Below the pieces are notes generated by a model. It was given only the letters and a program-made list of their open reading frames with translations, made no database searches and was not told the origin of the DNA. DNA of 13,716 bases from Gemmatimonadales bacterium (lineage in GTDB: Bacteria; Gemmatimonadota; Gemmatimonadetes; Palauibacterales; Palauibacteraceae): the NCBI GenBank assembly GCA_030636765.1, contig DAOVWI010000048.1, positions 1 through 13,716 on the forward strand, in the 5' to 3' direction. Positions 5,873 to 13,060 of this stretch are shown in pieces (the stretch's first letter is position 1; every line of letters begins with the position of its first letter). Made by a program: the position numbers and the translations under genes.

Positions 5873-6912
5873 CTGCCGGCTGAAAGCCTCAGCTGCCCGC
5901 ACGCGGCGGCGATGTCGCGGCCGCGGGGCGTCCGCACCGCCGTCTCCACGCCATCCTTTCGGAGCCTTCCCGCGAAAGCCGCTACGCGGTGTGGTGGGCT
6001 GGGCTGCCAGTCCACGAACGGGATCGGGTTGAGCGGGATCAGGTTCACGAAACAGGAGAGGCCCCGCACGAGGTCCGCGAGCTGCCGGGCCAGCTCCGGA
6101 TGATCGTTCACCCCATCTATGAGCGTGTATTCGAACGTGATACGGCGTCCCCGCACTCGCGCGTACTCCCGAAGAGCCTCGAAGAGAACCGGCAGAGGAT
6201 ACCGCTTTTCCACGGGCATCAGGCGCGCCCTCAGCTCGTGATCGGGTGAGTGCAGGGAGACGGCGAGGCCGAACTGTTCGGGCCGGCGGGCCAGCTCGCG
6301 GATGCCGGGAACGAGGCCCACGGTGGAGACGGTGATCCGCCGCGAACCCAGCCCGAACCCCTCGTGGAGGACATCCAGCGAGGTGTGCACGGCGTTCAGG
6401 TTGGCGAGCGGCTCCCCCATGCCCATGTAGACGACATGGCTGACAGGCCGGCCCCACTCGGCCTGCGCGAAGCGGGATGCCTCCCGGTACTGGGCGACGA
6501 TTTCCCCGGGCCGGAGCTGGCGGCGGAAGCCGAAGTGGCCGGTGGCGCAGAACAGGCAGCCGAGCGCGCAGCCGGCCTGCGACGAGAGGCAGAGCGTGAG
6601 GCGACCGGCTGTCGGGATCAGGACCGACTCGACCTGCTCTCCATCCTCAAGGCCCCAGAGGTGCTTGACCGTGCCGTCCGCCGAGCGCGCGACGTGGGCG
6701 GGTTCGAGCGGCGTGAGCGAGAAGTGCTCGGCGAGCTCGGCGCGAAGAGGCGTGGAAAGCGTCGTGGCTTCCTCGAAGCGGCGCGCCTTGCTCTTGAACA
6801 CCCAATCGCGAAGCTGGTCGACCCGGTACGCCGGCTCTCCGCGGCGCTCCATGAAGGCCCGAACGCGGCGGGAGAAGTCGTCCGGCCGGAGTCCCAGAAG
6901 CTCGTCCTTCAT
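5869..6912 (-). CDS. rlmN: Dual-specificity 23S rRNA (A2503-C2) / tRNA (A37-C2) methyltransferase
   Basis: RlmN is a radical-SAM enzyme that methylates C2 of A2503 in 23S rRNA and of A37 in some tRNAs. The 347 residues contain the radical-SAM cluster CALGCLFC (C115, C119, C122), the cysteine equivalent to E. coli C118 (C108 in LTLCLSSQ), the C-terminal catalytic cysteine (C338 in DIAAACGQL, E. coli C355), the SAM-site motif MGMGEPLANL (163-172) and NLIPLNPIP (290-298). The ATG at 6912 gives the usual opening (MKDELLGLRPDDF). The frame stays open for another 113 codons upstream, but that stretch lacks family sequence and runs antisense to the vanZ-like gene. It converges on the pan operon with overlapping stop codons and no terminator between them. 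Confidence 0.96.
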   Translation of the reverse strand: MKDELLGLRPDDFSRRVRAFMERRGEPAYRVDQLRDWVFKSKARRFEEATTLSTPLRAELAEHFSLTPLEPAHVARSADGTVKHLWGLEDGEQVESVLIPTAGRLTLCLSSQAGCALGCLFCATGHFGFRRQLRPGEIVAQYREASRFAQAEWGRPVSHVVYMGMGEPLANLNAVHTSLDVLHEGFGLGSRRITVSTVGLVPGIRELARRPEQFGLAVSLHSPDHELRARLMPVEKRYPLPVLFEALREYARVRGRRITFEYTLIDGVNDHPELARQLADLVRGLSCFVNLIPLNPIPFVDWQPSPPHRVAAFAGRLRKDGVETAVRTPRGRDIAAACGQLRLSAGS

Positions 6913-6948
6913 CTTCCCATGTGGTCTCGACGGGTGCGCTCGACCCTG

Positions 6949-6967
6949 CCAGCAAGTCGCTTGCTGG
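6949..6967. promoter_or_regulatory. Perfect inverted repeat over a -35 box: candidate operator in the rlmN-vanZ divergent region
   Basis: CCAGCAAG (6949-6956), TCG, then CTTGCTGG (6960-6967) form a perfect 8-bp dyad with a 3-nt centre. The right arm contains the TTGCTG used as the -35 box of the plus-strand promoter. The element also lies 37-55 nt upstream of the rlmN start. It has the size and symmetry of a dimeric repressor site, but a short RNA hairpin in the rlmN leader is equally possible. No cognate regulator is identifiable here. Confidence 0.5.
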
Positions 6968-6989
6968 TCCAAAAGGCCGGGAATATACT
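6961..6989 (+). promoter_or_regulatory. Sigma70-type promoter for the vanZ-aspS-phoH-pgpH-ybeY cluster
   Basis: TTGCTG (6961-6966) and TATACT (6984-6989) are spaced by exactly 17 nt, the clearest -35/-10 pair in the window. Transcription would begin near 6996, leaving a leader of about 130 nt before the GTG at 7126. On the opposite strand the same AT-rich patch reads TATATT (6987 to 6982) and may serve as the -10 of a divergent rlmN promoter. Confidence 0.6.
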
Positions 6990-7026
6990 GCGGCGCGTTG
7001 TACGTACGGTCGTGCCATCCGTTCCT

Positions 7027-7070
7027 GAGAGCCGGCCCGGTCCGGACGAGGGCCGTTTCGGCGGGCTCTC
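7027..7070 (+). other. Nested hairpin in the predicted leader of the vanZ-aspS cluster
   Basis: GAGAGCC (7027-7033) pairs with GGCTCTC (7064-7070). Inside it, GGCCC (7034-7038) pairs with GGGCC (7050-7054). Together they form an extended GC-rich hairpin about 55 nt before the first start codon. No T-run follows. I do not recognise a known riboswitch or T-box in it. Confidence 0.35.
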
Positions 7071-7125
7071 CCCTCGAGACCGCGACGAGAGAGGTGTCCG
7101 TGTCACCGCGATCCGTTGAGGGTCG

Positions 7126-7512
7126 GTGAAGCAGAGTGCCGCCGCGTGGTGGCCGGTGGGCGCCTGGGTCATCGTGATCCTCGCCCTCACGGGCTTCCAG
7201 CTTCCCCGCCTGGTCGGTGCCTCGGGCTCGCAGCTCGATAAGCTCGTACATTTCGGCATGTACTTCGGACTCGGGTGGACGCTCGCCCGGGCGGCTCGTA
7301 TCTCCGGGCTCCGTACCGCGTTAGCGGCGGCCGCGCTGATCGCGGCAGGAATTGTCTTCGCGGGCCTCGACGAGCTGCTCCAGAGATGGGTGCCGAGGCG
7401 AGCCCCTGACATGGCCGACTGGCTGGCCGACGTGGCGGGGTTGGTGACGGCGTATGCCCTGTATGCGGCGACGTGGAGGAGGAGATGGAAGAGCGGAGCG
7501 GGCCGGGCGTAG
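7126..7512 (+). CDS. VanZ-like family membrane protein
   Basis: This is a 128-residue protein with about four hydrophobic segments (about 8-26, 40-57, 63-81 and 98-117). Two VanZ-family motifs are present: DKLVHFGMYFGLGW (39-52) and DELLQRWVPRRAPDMADW (82-99). The acidic residues around the second and third helices are typical. VanZ raises teicoplanin resistance in enterococci, but most chromosomal relatives have no known function, and nothing here indicates antibiotic resistance. The start is GTG at 7126, with GAGGG upstream. Its last 28 nt overlap aspS, so the two are probably co-transcribed and translationally coupled. It is the first gene after the predicted promoter. Confidence 0.87.
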   Translation: MKQSAAAWWPVGAWVIVILALTGFQLPRLVGASGSQLDKLVHFGMYFGLGWTLARAARISGLRTALAAAALIAAGIVFAGLDELLQRWVPRRAPDMADWLADVAGLVTAYALYAATWRRRWKSGAGRA

Positions 7513-9311
7513 GCCCCGACGATGCTCTCGCGACCGCCTGGCGGGACGCGAGGTGCGGAGAGCTCTCCGAGCTGTGGCTGGACCGCCGGGTTCGGCTGGC
7601 CGGCTGGGTGCATCGCGTCCGGGATCTGGGCGGCGTGCTTTTCATCGACCTTCGCGATCGGGCGGGGCGGGTCCAGCTCGCCTTCGGCTCGGATTGGTGC
7701 GCGACGGAGACGCTCGCCCAGGCGCGCGAGCTCGGCTCGGAAGATGTGATCCAGGTCGAGGGCGAGGTCTTGCGGCGGCCCCCGGAGGCTCTGAACCCGG
7801 ATCTTCCGACCGGCGGCGTGGAGGTGCACGTGGACCGGTTGAACGTCATCTCGCGCTCCGCCCCGCTGCCGATCCTGGTCGCCGGACTCACGGAGGACAC
7901 ACTGCCGTCCGAGGAGCTGCGCCTTCGGCATCGGGTGCTCGACCTTCGCCGCCCGGAGATGATTCACAACTTCGAGGTGCGGCACGCGGCTGTTGCGGCC
8001 GCGCGCGAGGCTCTCTCGGAGGAGGGCTTCATCGAGGTGGAGACGCCGCTGCTGACCCGGCGGACGCCGGAGGGGGCGAGGGACTATCTGGTTCCGAGCC
8101 GTGTCAACCCGGGCGAGTTTTACGCGCTCCCTCAGTCACCTCAGCTTTACAAGCAGCTCCTGATGGTCGCCGGCTACGACCGATACTTCCAGCTGGCCCG
8201 CTGTCTCCGCGACGAGGACCTGCGTGCCGATCGCCAGCCCGAGTTCACGCAGATCGATGTGGAGATGGCGTTTGTCGATGTGGACGACGTGCTCGGCGTG
8301 TGTGAGCGCATGCTGAAGCGCATGTGGAGCCGGGCGGCCGGTGTCGAGCTCGAAGTGCCGTTTCCGCGCCTCTCCTACGGGGAAGCGCTGGAGCGCTACG
8401 GGACCGACAAGCCGGATCTGCGGATTCCCTGGAAGCTGGTCGATCTCACCGGGCTACTGAGCGGGATCGGCTTCGGGATCTTCGACCGGACCGTGGAGGA
8501 GGGAGGGCGCGTCCGCGGCTTCGTGGCTCGGGGGGGCGCGGCCCTGTCGCGTGGCGCGATTGCGACGCTCGACGAGCTGGCGAGGGAGGTCGGCGCGAAG
8601 GGCGCGATGTGGCTGAAGGCCCGTGCGGAAGGCTGGTCCGGGCCGCTCGCCAAGTACGTCGGTGGGGAGGTCGGCGGCGCCCTCCACTCCGAGCACGGCA
8701 TGGAAGAGGGAGATCTTCTCCTTATGGTGGCGGGACCCGACCCGGAGACGGGAAGGGCGCTCGACGCCCTCCGCCGGGAGGCCGCCGCCCGGCTGGGGGC
8801 GCTGGAGGAGGGTGCGCACCGCTGGCTCTGGGTGGTCGATTTTCCGCTCTTCCAGGCGGATGCGGGGAGCGGCACGCCGATCGCCGCCCACCACCCGTTC
8901 ACCATGCCGGTCGAGGCCGAGCCGGAGCGCATCCGCGAGTCGCCGCTCGAGATCATCGCGAACGCCTACGACGTCGTGTACAACGGCGTGGAGCTGGCGA
9001 GCGGCAGCATCCGCTGCCACGATCCGGAGATCCAGCGGGCGATCCTCGAGGTGCTCGGCTTCACGCGAAAGGAAGCGGAGGATCGGTTCGGATTCCTGCT
9101 GGAGGCCTTCCGTTACGGCGCTCCGCCGCATGGCGGCTACGCTCTCGGCCTCGATCGGACGGTCGCGATGATGGTGGGAGCCCCCTCGATCAGGGACGTG
9201 ATCGCGTTTCCCAAGACGACGGCCGCTCGCGGTCTTATGGAAGGTACGCCTTCGCACGTGGAACCGGACGATCTCGCCGGGCTACATATCCAGCTATGCG
9301 AGGACGACTGA
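7485..9311 (+). CDS. aspS: Aspartyl-tRNA synthetase, bacterial type
   Basis: AspRS charges tRNA-Asp with aspartate. The 608 residues include an N-terminal OB-fold anticodon domain (about 25-120, VRLAGWVHRVRDLGGVLFIDL), class II motif 1, the QSPQ aspartate site (217-220), motif 2 (FQLARCLRDEDLRADRQPEF, about 235-254), the bacterial GAD insertion (around SRGAIATLDELAREVGAKG) and motif 3 (GYALGLDR, about 550-560). Leu48 in VRDLGG corresponds to Leu30 of E. coli AspRS, suggesting a tRNA-Asp-specific enzyme; non-discriminating enzymes usually have His. The ATG at 7485 has GGAGG 5 nt upstream. An in-frame GTG at 7473 would add four residues and overlap that site. The N-terminus is about 20 residues longer than in E. 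coli. It overlaps the vanZ-like gene, and phoH follows after 10 nt. Confidence 0.97.
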   Translation: MEERSGPGVGPDDALATAWRDARCGELSELWLDRRVRLAGWVHRVRDLGGVLFIDLRDRAGRVQLAFGSDWCATETLAQARELGSEDVIQVEGEVLRRPPEALNPDLPTGGVEVHVDRLNVISRSAPLPILVAGLTEDTLPSEELRLRHRVLDLRRPEMIHNFEVRHAAVAAAREALSEEGFIEVETPLLTRRTPEGARDYLVPSRVNPGEFYALPQSPQLYKQLLMVAGYDRYFQLARCLRDEDLRADRQPEFTQIDVEMAFVDVDDVLGVCERMLKRMWSRAAGVELEVPFPRLSYGEALERYGTDKPDLRIPWKLVDLTGLLSGIGFGIFDRTVEEGGRVRGFVARGGAALSRGAIATLDELAREVGAKGAMWLKARAEGWSGPLAKYVGGEVGGALHSEHGMEEGDLLLMVAGPDPETGRALDALRREAAARLGALEEGAHRWLWVVDFPLFQADAGSGTPIAAHHPFTMPVEAEPERIRESPLEIIANAYDVVYNGVELASGSIRCHDPEIQRAILEVLGFTRKEAEDRFGFLLEAFRYGAPPHGGYALGLDRTVAMMVGAPSIRDVIAFPKTTAARGLMEGTPSHVEPDDLAGLHIQLCEDD

Positions 9312-9321
9312 CAGGGCGCCC

Positions 9322-10308
9322 GTGAGCTCTCAGCCCACCAAGACGCAGGTCGTGCAGGAGCGCCTCGACGCCGTGGGGGCCGACCAGCTCCTCTTGGCCG
9401 GCGTGAACGACGCCTACCTTGCCGAGCTGGCGCGGCTGTCCGATTCGCGTGTGATCCTGCGAGGGGATGAGCTGATTCTTTCCGGCACCCCCGAGTCGGT
9501 CGAGCGCGCCGCTCCTGTAGCACGCCGGATGATCGAGCGCGCTCGAACCCGAAGGCCTTTCTCGGTATCCGATGTCGAGCGCCTCTTCGAGGGAGAGGGG
9601 CTGCCGGCGGGGGATGGTCGGGAGGAGCCCGAGGCCCTCATCCTCCCGCACGCCCGCAAGGTGATCCGGCCGCGATCGGAGGGGCAGCGGTTGTACATCG
9701 ACGCTATTCGCGACAATGACATCGCCGTCGGCATCGGGCCTGCCGGCACCGGAAAGACGTACCTGGCGGTCGCCCGAGCCGTGGAGACCCTTCACCTGAA
9801 GCGGGTACGGCGGATCATCCTCACGCGTCCGGCGGTGGAGGCGGGTGAGGCGCTGGGCTTCCTGCCCGGCGACATCCGCGAGAAGGTCGACCCCTACCTG
9901 CGCCCTCTGTACGACGCCCTCGAGGACATGATGCCGCCGGACAAGGTGCGGCAGGCGATCAGCGAGCAAACGATCGAGATCGCCCCTCTCGCCTACATGC
10001 GAGGGCGCACGCTCTCGGATGCCTTCCTCATCCTGGATGAGGCCCAGAACGCCACGGTCGCGCAGATGAAGATGTTCCTGACCCGTCTCGGACTGAACTC
10101 CAAGACGGTCATCACGGGCGACAAGACGCAGATCGACCTTCCTCGCAGAGCCGATTCGGGGCTTCTCGACATCGAGGAGGTGTTGAAGGGGATCGAGGGG
10201 ATCGCGTTCGTTTACCTGGATGAGAGCGATGTGGTCAGGCATCGCCTGGTGAAGGAGATCATCCGGGCGTACGGCGCGCGGGAGGATCGGACCGAGGTAG
10301 GCGAATGA
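9322..10308 (+). CDS. phoH: PhoH-family ATPase
   Basis: PhoH proteins are cytoplasmic P-loop NTPases; E. coli PhoH is phosphate-starvation inducible. A role in RNA metabolism is suspected because the gene is so often beside ybeY. The 328 residues have a KH-like N-terminal region (about 10-75), a Walker A motif GPAGTGKT (139-146), Walker B AFLILDEAQN (234-243), and the GDKTQIDLP segment (266-274) conserved in the family. There is no N-terminal PIN domain, so this is the short PhoH rather than PhoH2. The start is GTG at 9322, 10 nt after the aspS stop, with only a weak AGGG upstream. Its stop overlaps the next ATG as ATGA. Confidence 0.95.
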   Translation: MSSQPTKTQVVQERLDAVGADQLLLAGVNDAYLAELARLSDSRVILRGDELILSGTPESVERAAPVARRMIERARTRRPFSVSDVERLFEGEGLPAGDGREEPEALILPHARKVIRPRSEGQRLYIDAIRDNDIAVGIGPAGTGKTYLAVARAVETLHLKRVRRIILTRPAVEAGEALGFLPGDIREKVDPYLRPLYDALEDMMPPDKVRQAISEQTIEIAPLAYMRGRTLSDAFLILDEAQNATVAQMKMFLTRLGLNSKTVITGDKTQIDLPRRADSGLLDIEEVLKGIEGIAFVYLDESDVVRHRLVKEIIRAYGAREDRTEVGE

Positions 10309-12557
10309 CCGGCCAGTACACCGAGAGCTGGCGGGAAGCGGTTCGCGCGATCGGGCGACCCCCCGGCACGGGCTGGCGATCCAACCTCCTGCATCACGGC
10401 ATCCGCGGCCTTCTCCTGCTCGGGATCGCGCTCCTGATGCCCATCCTGTTCCCCAGGGCGCCATTGCCGGATTCCGCGCTCCTGGAGCAAGGACAGGTCG
10501 CTTCGGAGGACGTCATCGCCGAGATCTCGTTCGACGTGCCGAAATCGCCGGAACGCCTTCAGCTGGAGCGAGGCGAGGCGGAGCGTGGCGTCGCCCCGAT
10601 CTTCAGCTTCGACCCGGAAGCTGTCGAGCGCACGACCGGTCGGGTACGCGGCCTGTTCGCCCGACTGGACAGCGCGCTGGCGGTCGCGGACGACGATACG
10701 CTCGCGATCCGGCTGACACTCAGCGAGGTCGAGGGCGTGACCGTGCCGACGATGGAGCAGGCGGCGTATCTCCAGGTTGGCGGTCGGCGGCGGGCGTTGC
10801 GGGACGCTCTGGTCGGCGCGTACGAGCGGCTGCTTCCGCGGGGTGTGGTGTCGAGCCGGGACCTTTCCGACGTCCTCTCGGCGCAGGTGATCGTGCGAGA
10901 AGAGGGCGGAGATCGGCTCGTGCGTCGCGACTCGTTGACGGACGTCGCCGGCTTCTACGCGAAGGCTTCCGCAATCGCTCCGGCCTCCCTCTCGGTCGAC
11001 GGCTTGCAGCTGTTTCAGACACTCGTGGTCCACTACCTGGAGCCCAGCCTCAGGCTGGATCAGGCAGCTACGACGCGCACCCGGCGGCAGGCGCGGGACG
11101 CCGTGCAGGAGACAGCGGGCTTCGTCCTGGAGGGCGAACGGATCGTTACCGCTCACGAGCGGGTGGGACGCGAGGAGATCGAGAAGCTGCGGGCCTACCG
11201 CACGGCTTTGATCGATCAGGGCCTCGCGAGCGGAGCGGGCTCCTTCCTGCGGACCGCGGGCGGGGTGCTGTACGCCTTCGTCCTGCTCGTCATCCTCGGC
11301 GGCGTGCTCTATCTGCACCGGAGAGGAGAGGTGTACGAGAACGCCCGCAGCTTCTCGATCGTGGTGGGTCTGGTCCTCGTCGTGCTCGTGCTAGCCAGCG
11401 TTGTGGCGCGTGCCGACCTGTCCCCCGCTCTCATCCCCGTGGCCATCGCCGCCCTGTTGATCGCCGCCCTGTATGACGGCCTGCTCGCTCTCGTAGCGGT
11501 CATGATCATCGCGGCGCTGCTCGCCGGTCAGACGGCGTTCTCCGGTCTCAGCGCCGTGTTCTTGACGTTGGCTGCGGGCGCGGCGGCCGCGACCAGCATC
11601 CGCGGCCTCCGGCGACGGGCAGACAGCTGGGTCCTCATCGCGGTGATTACGGGCGCCTACGTCGTCGCCCAGCTCGCGCTCGTCCTCCTGTTCTCGCTGC
11701 CGGCCCGTGAGCTCCTGGCCACGACGGCCTTGGGCGCCTTGAACGCGACGGTGTGCACGGTCCTGGTGATCGCGGGGCTGCTGCCCGCTCTGGAGAGCTT
11801 CACGGGCATCACCACCGACCAGACTCTGCTGGAGCTCTCGGACCTGAATCGCCCGCTTCTCCGGCAGCTCGCGAAGAAGGCCTCGGGCACGTACGCGCAC
11901 TCGATCGGCGTGGCGAACCTCGCGGAGGCCGCCTGCACGGCGATCGGCGCCAACGCACTGCTCGCTCGGGTGGGCACGTACTACCACGACATCGGCAAGA
12001 CGAAGCAGCCGCAGTACTTCGTGGAGAATCAACCGATCGGAAGAAACCCCCACGACCGTCTGCGTGCGTCGCGAAGCGCGGAGGTGATCAAGGAGCACGT
12101 GAGGGAGGGACTCCGGCTGGCCGAGGAGGCGCGTCTGCCCCCCGCCATCAAGAACTTCATCTGCGAGCACCACGGCACGCAGACGATCTCCTACTTCCTG
12201 AACAAGGCTCGAGAGCAGGAGCCTGACCTCGACATCGACCTGTGGGACTTTAGCTATCCGGGTCCGAAGCCGCAGACCAGGGAGACGGCGATCGTCATGC
12301 TCGCCGACGCGGTCGAGTCGGCGACCCGCACCCTGCAGGATCCCTCGCCCGAGCGGATTCGCTCCCTGATCGACGAGCTGGTGAGCGCGCGCATCCGAGA
12401 TGGCCAGCTCGATCAGTGCCCGCTGACGCTGCACGAGCTCGACCGCATCAAGGCCGAGTTCGCCCAGTCCCTGACGAGCTTCTACCACCAGCGTGTCGAG
12501 TATCCCGGGAAGGTGGAGCGCCCGGAGGCGGCGGCGCTCGGCGACCACGGTCGGTGA
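10305..12557 (+). CDS. pgpH: PgpH-type 7TM-HD protein, predicted cyclic di-AMP phosphodiesterase
   Basis: PgpH-type proteins hydrolyse cyclic di-AMP to pApA with a cytoplasmic HD domain. The 750 residues show one N-terminal membrane helix (about 33-51), a large extracytoplasmic 7TMR-HDED domain (about 55-310), a run of about seven hydrophobic segments (about 313-495) and an HD domain (about 520-735). Predicted metal ligands are H532 (GTYAHSIGVANLAEA), H561-D562 (YYHDIGK), H598, H622-H623 (CEHHGT) and D668 (MLADAVES), so catalysis looks intact. Listeria PgpH has 718 residues. GAGG lies 7 nt before the ATG, which overlaps the phoH stop. The phoH-pgpH-ybeY order is widely conserved. The substrate is assigned by family; no diadenylate cyclase is visible in this window. 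Confidence 0.93.
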   Translation: MTGQYTESWREAVRAIGRPPGTGWRSNLLHHGIRGLLLLGIALLMPILFPRAPLPDSALLEQGQVASEDVIAEISFDVPKSPERLQLERGEAERGVAPIFSFDPEAVERTTGRVRGLFARLDSALAVADDDTLAIRLTLSEVEGVTVPTMEQAAYLQVGGRRRALRDALVGAYERLLPRGVVSSRDLSDVLSAQVIVREEGGDRLVRRDSLTDVAGFYAKASAIAPASLSVDGLQLFQTLVVHYLEPSLRLDQAATTRTRRQARDAVQETAGFVLEGERIVTAHERVGREEIEKLRAYRTALIDQGLASGAGSFLRTAGGVLYAFVLLVILGGVLYLHRRGEVYENARSFSIVVGLVLVVLVLASVVARADLSPALIPVAIAALLIAALYDGLLALVAVMIIAALLAGQTAFSGLSAVFLTLAAGAAAATSIRGLRRRADSWVLIAVITGAYVVAQLALVLLFSLPARELLATTALGALNATVCTVLVIAGLLPALESFTGITTDQTLLELSDLNRPLLRQLAKKASGTYAHSIGVANLAEAACTAIGANALLARVGTYYHDIGKTKQPQYFVENQPIGRNPHDRLRASRSAEVIKEHVREGLRLAEEARLPPAIKNFICEHHGTQTISYFLNKAREQEPDLDIDLWDFSYPGPKPQTRETAIVMLADAVESATRTLQDPSPERIRSLIDELVSARIRDGQLDQCPLTLHELDRIKAEFAQSLTSFYHQRVEYPGKVERPEAAALGDHGR

Positions 12558-13000
12558 GCGTCGACATCCAGATCAACCGCTTCGACGAATGGCCGGCCGC
12601 GGCCGGCTTCGGGGCTCTCTTCGAGGCGGCGGCGATCGCCGCCCTCGCGACCGCGGATCGCCCGCTGGACGGAGAGCTATCGATAACCTTCGTCTCCGAG
12701 CTCGAGATCCAGGATCTGAACCGCCGATACCTGGGGGTGCCGCACGCCACTGATGTGATCGCGTTCGACCTCGCCGTCGCCGACGAATTGCTGGGCGACA
12801 TCTATGTCTCGCCGGCCCTGGCTCAGGGGGCCTCGGGGGAGCTTGGGATCCCGGAGGTGGAAGAACTCGTGCGCCTGGTGGTGCACGGGGTTCTCCATGT
12901 CCTCGGGCACGAGCACGAGGAAGGCGAGGCACGTTACGCTTCTCCCATGTTTCAGCTGCAGGAGAGGATCGTGAAGCGCTTGACGGGCGATCGGCCGTGA
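12554..13000 (+). CDS. ybeY: Endoribonuclease YbeY (rRNA maturation and ribosome quality control)
   Basis: YbeY is a zinc-dependent single-strand endoribonuclease involved in 16S rRNA 3'-end maturation and quality control of 70S ribosomes. The 148 residues contain the zinc motif HGVLHVLGHEH (111-121; H111, H115, H121), the upstream LNRRYLGVPHATDVIAFDL (55-73), matching the family's LN-x-x-(Y/F)R-x-x-x-x-x-TDVLSF, and GDIYVSP (81-87). The usual GYDH is GHEH here. GTG at 12554 overlaps the pgpH stop as GTGA and gives a standard N-terminus (MSVDIQINRF). The frame is open further upstream to 12416, but that stretch only shadows pgpH. Translation is probably coupled to pgpH. Confidence 0.95.
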   Translation: MSVDIQINRFDEWPAAAGFGALFEAAAIAALATADRPLDGELSITFVSELEIQDLNRRYLGVPHATDVIAFDLAVADELLGDIYVSPALAQGASGELGIPEVEELVRLVVHGVLHVLGHEHEEGEARYASPMFQLQERIVKRLTGDRP

Positions 13001-13060
13001 GGGCACCGTCGGGCATGAGCGTGCGGAACGGCCACAGTGCCGAGAGACCAGGTTGGTAGG

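Noticed and set aside
4886..6457. 523-codon minus-strand ORF opposite yqeK and the LytR_C gene, running into rlmN in another frame
   Set aside because: It spans two plus-strand genes and part of rlmN out of frame, and its composition is GC-driven.
6913..7251. 113-codon upstream extension of rlmN
   Set aside because: The extension has no RlmN-like sequence, crosses the predicted promoters and runs antisense to the vanZ-like gene. The ATG at 6912 gives the standard N-terminus.
12416..12553. Upstream extension of ybeY
   Set aside because: This part only shadows pgpH in another frame. GTG 12554 yields a normal-length YbeY and a GTGA coupling.
13001..13060. Possible magnesium (M-box) riboswitch before mgtE
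   Set aside because: The gap is only 60 nt, far shorter than an M-box, and shows no matching core motifs.
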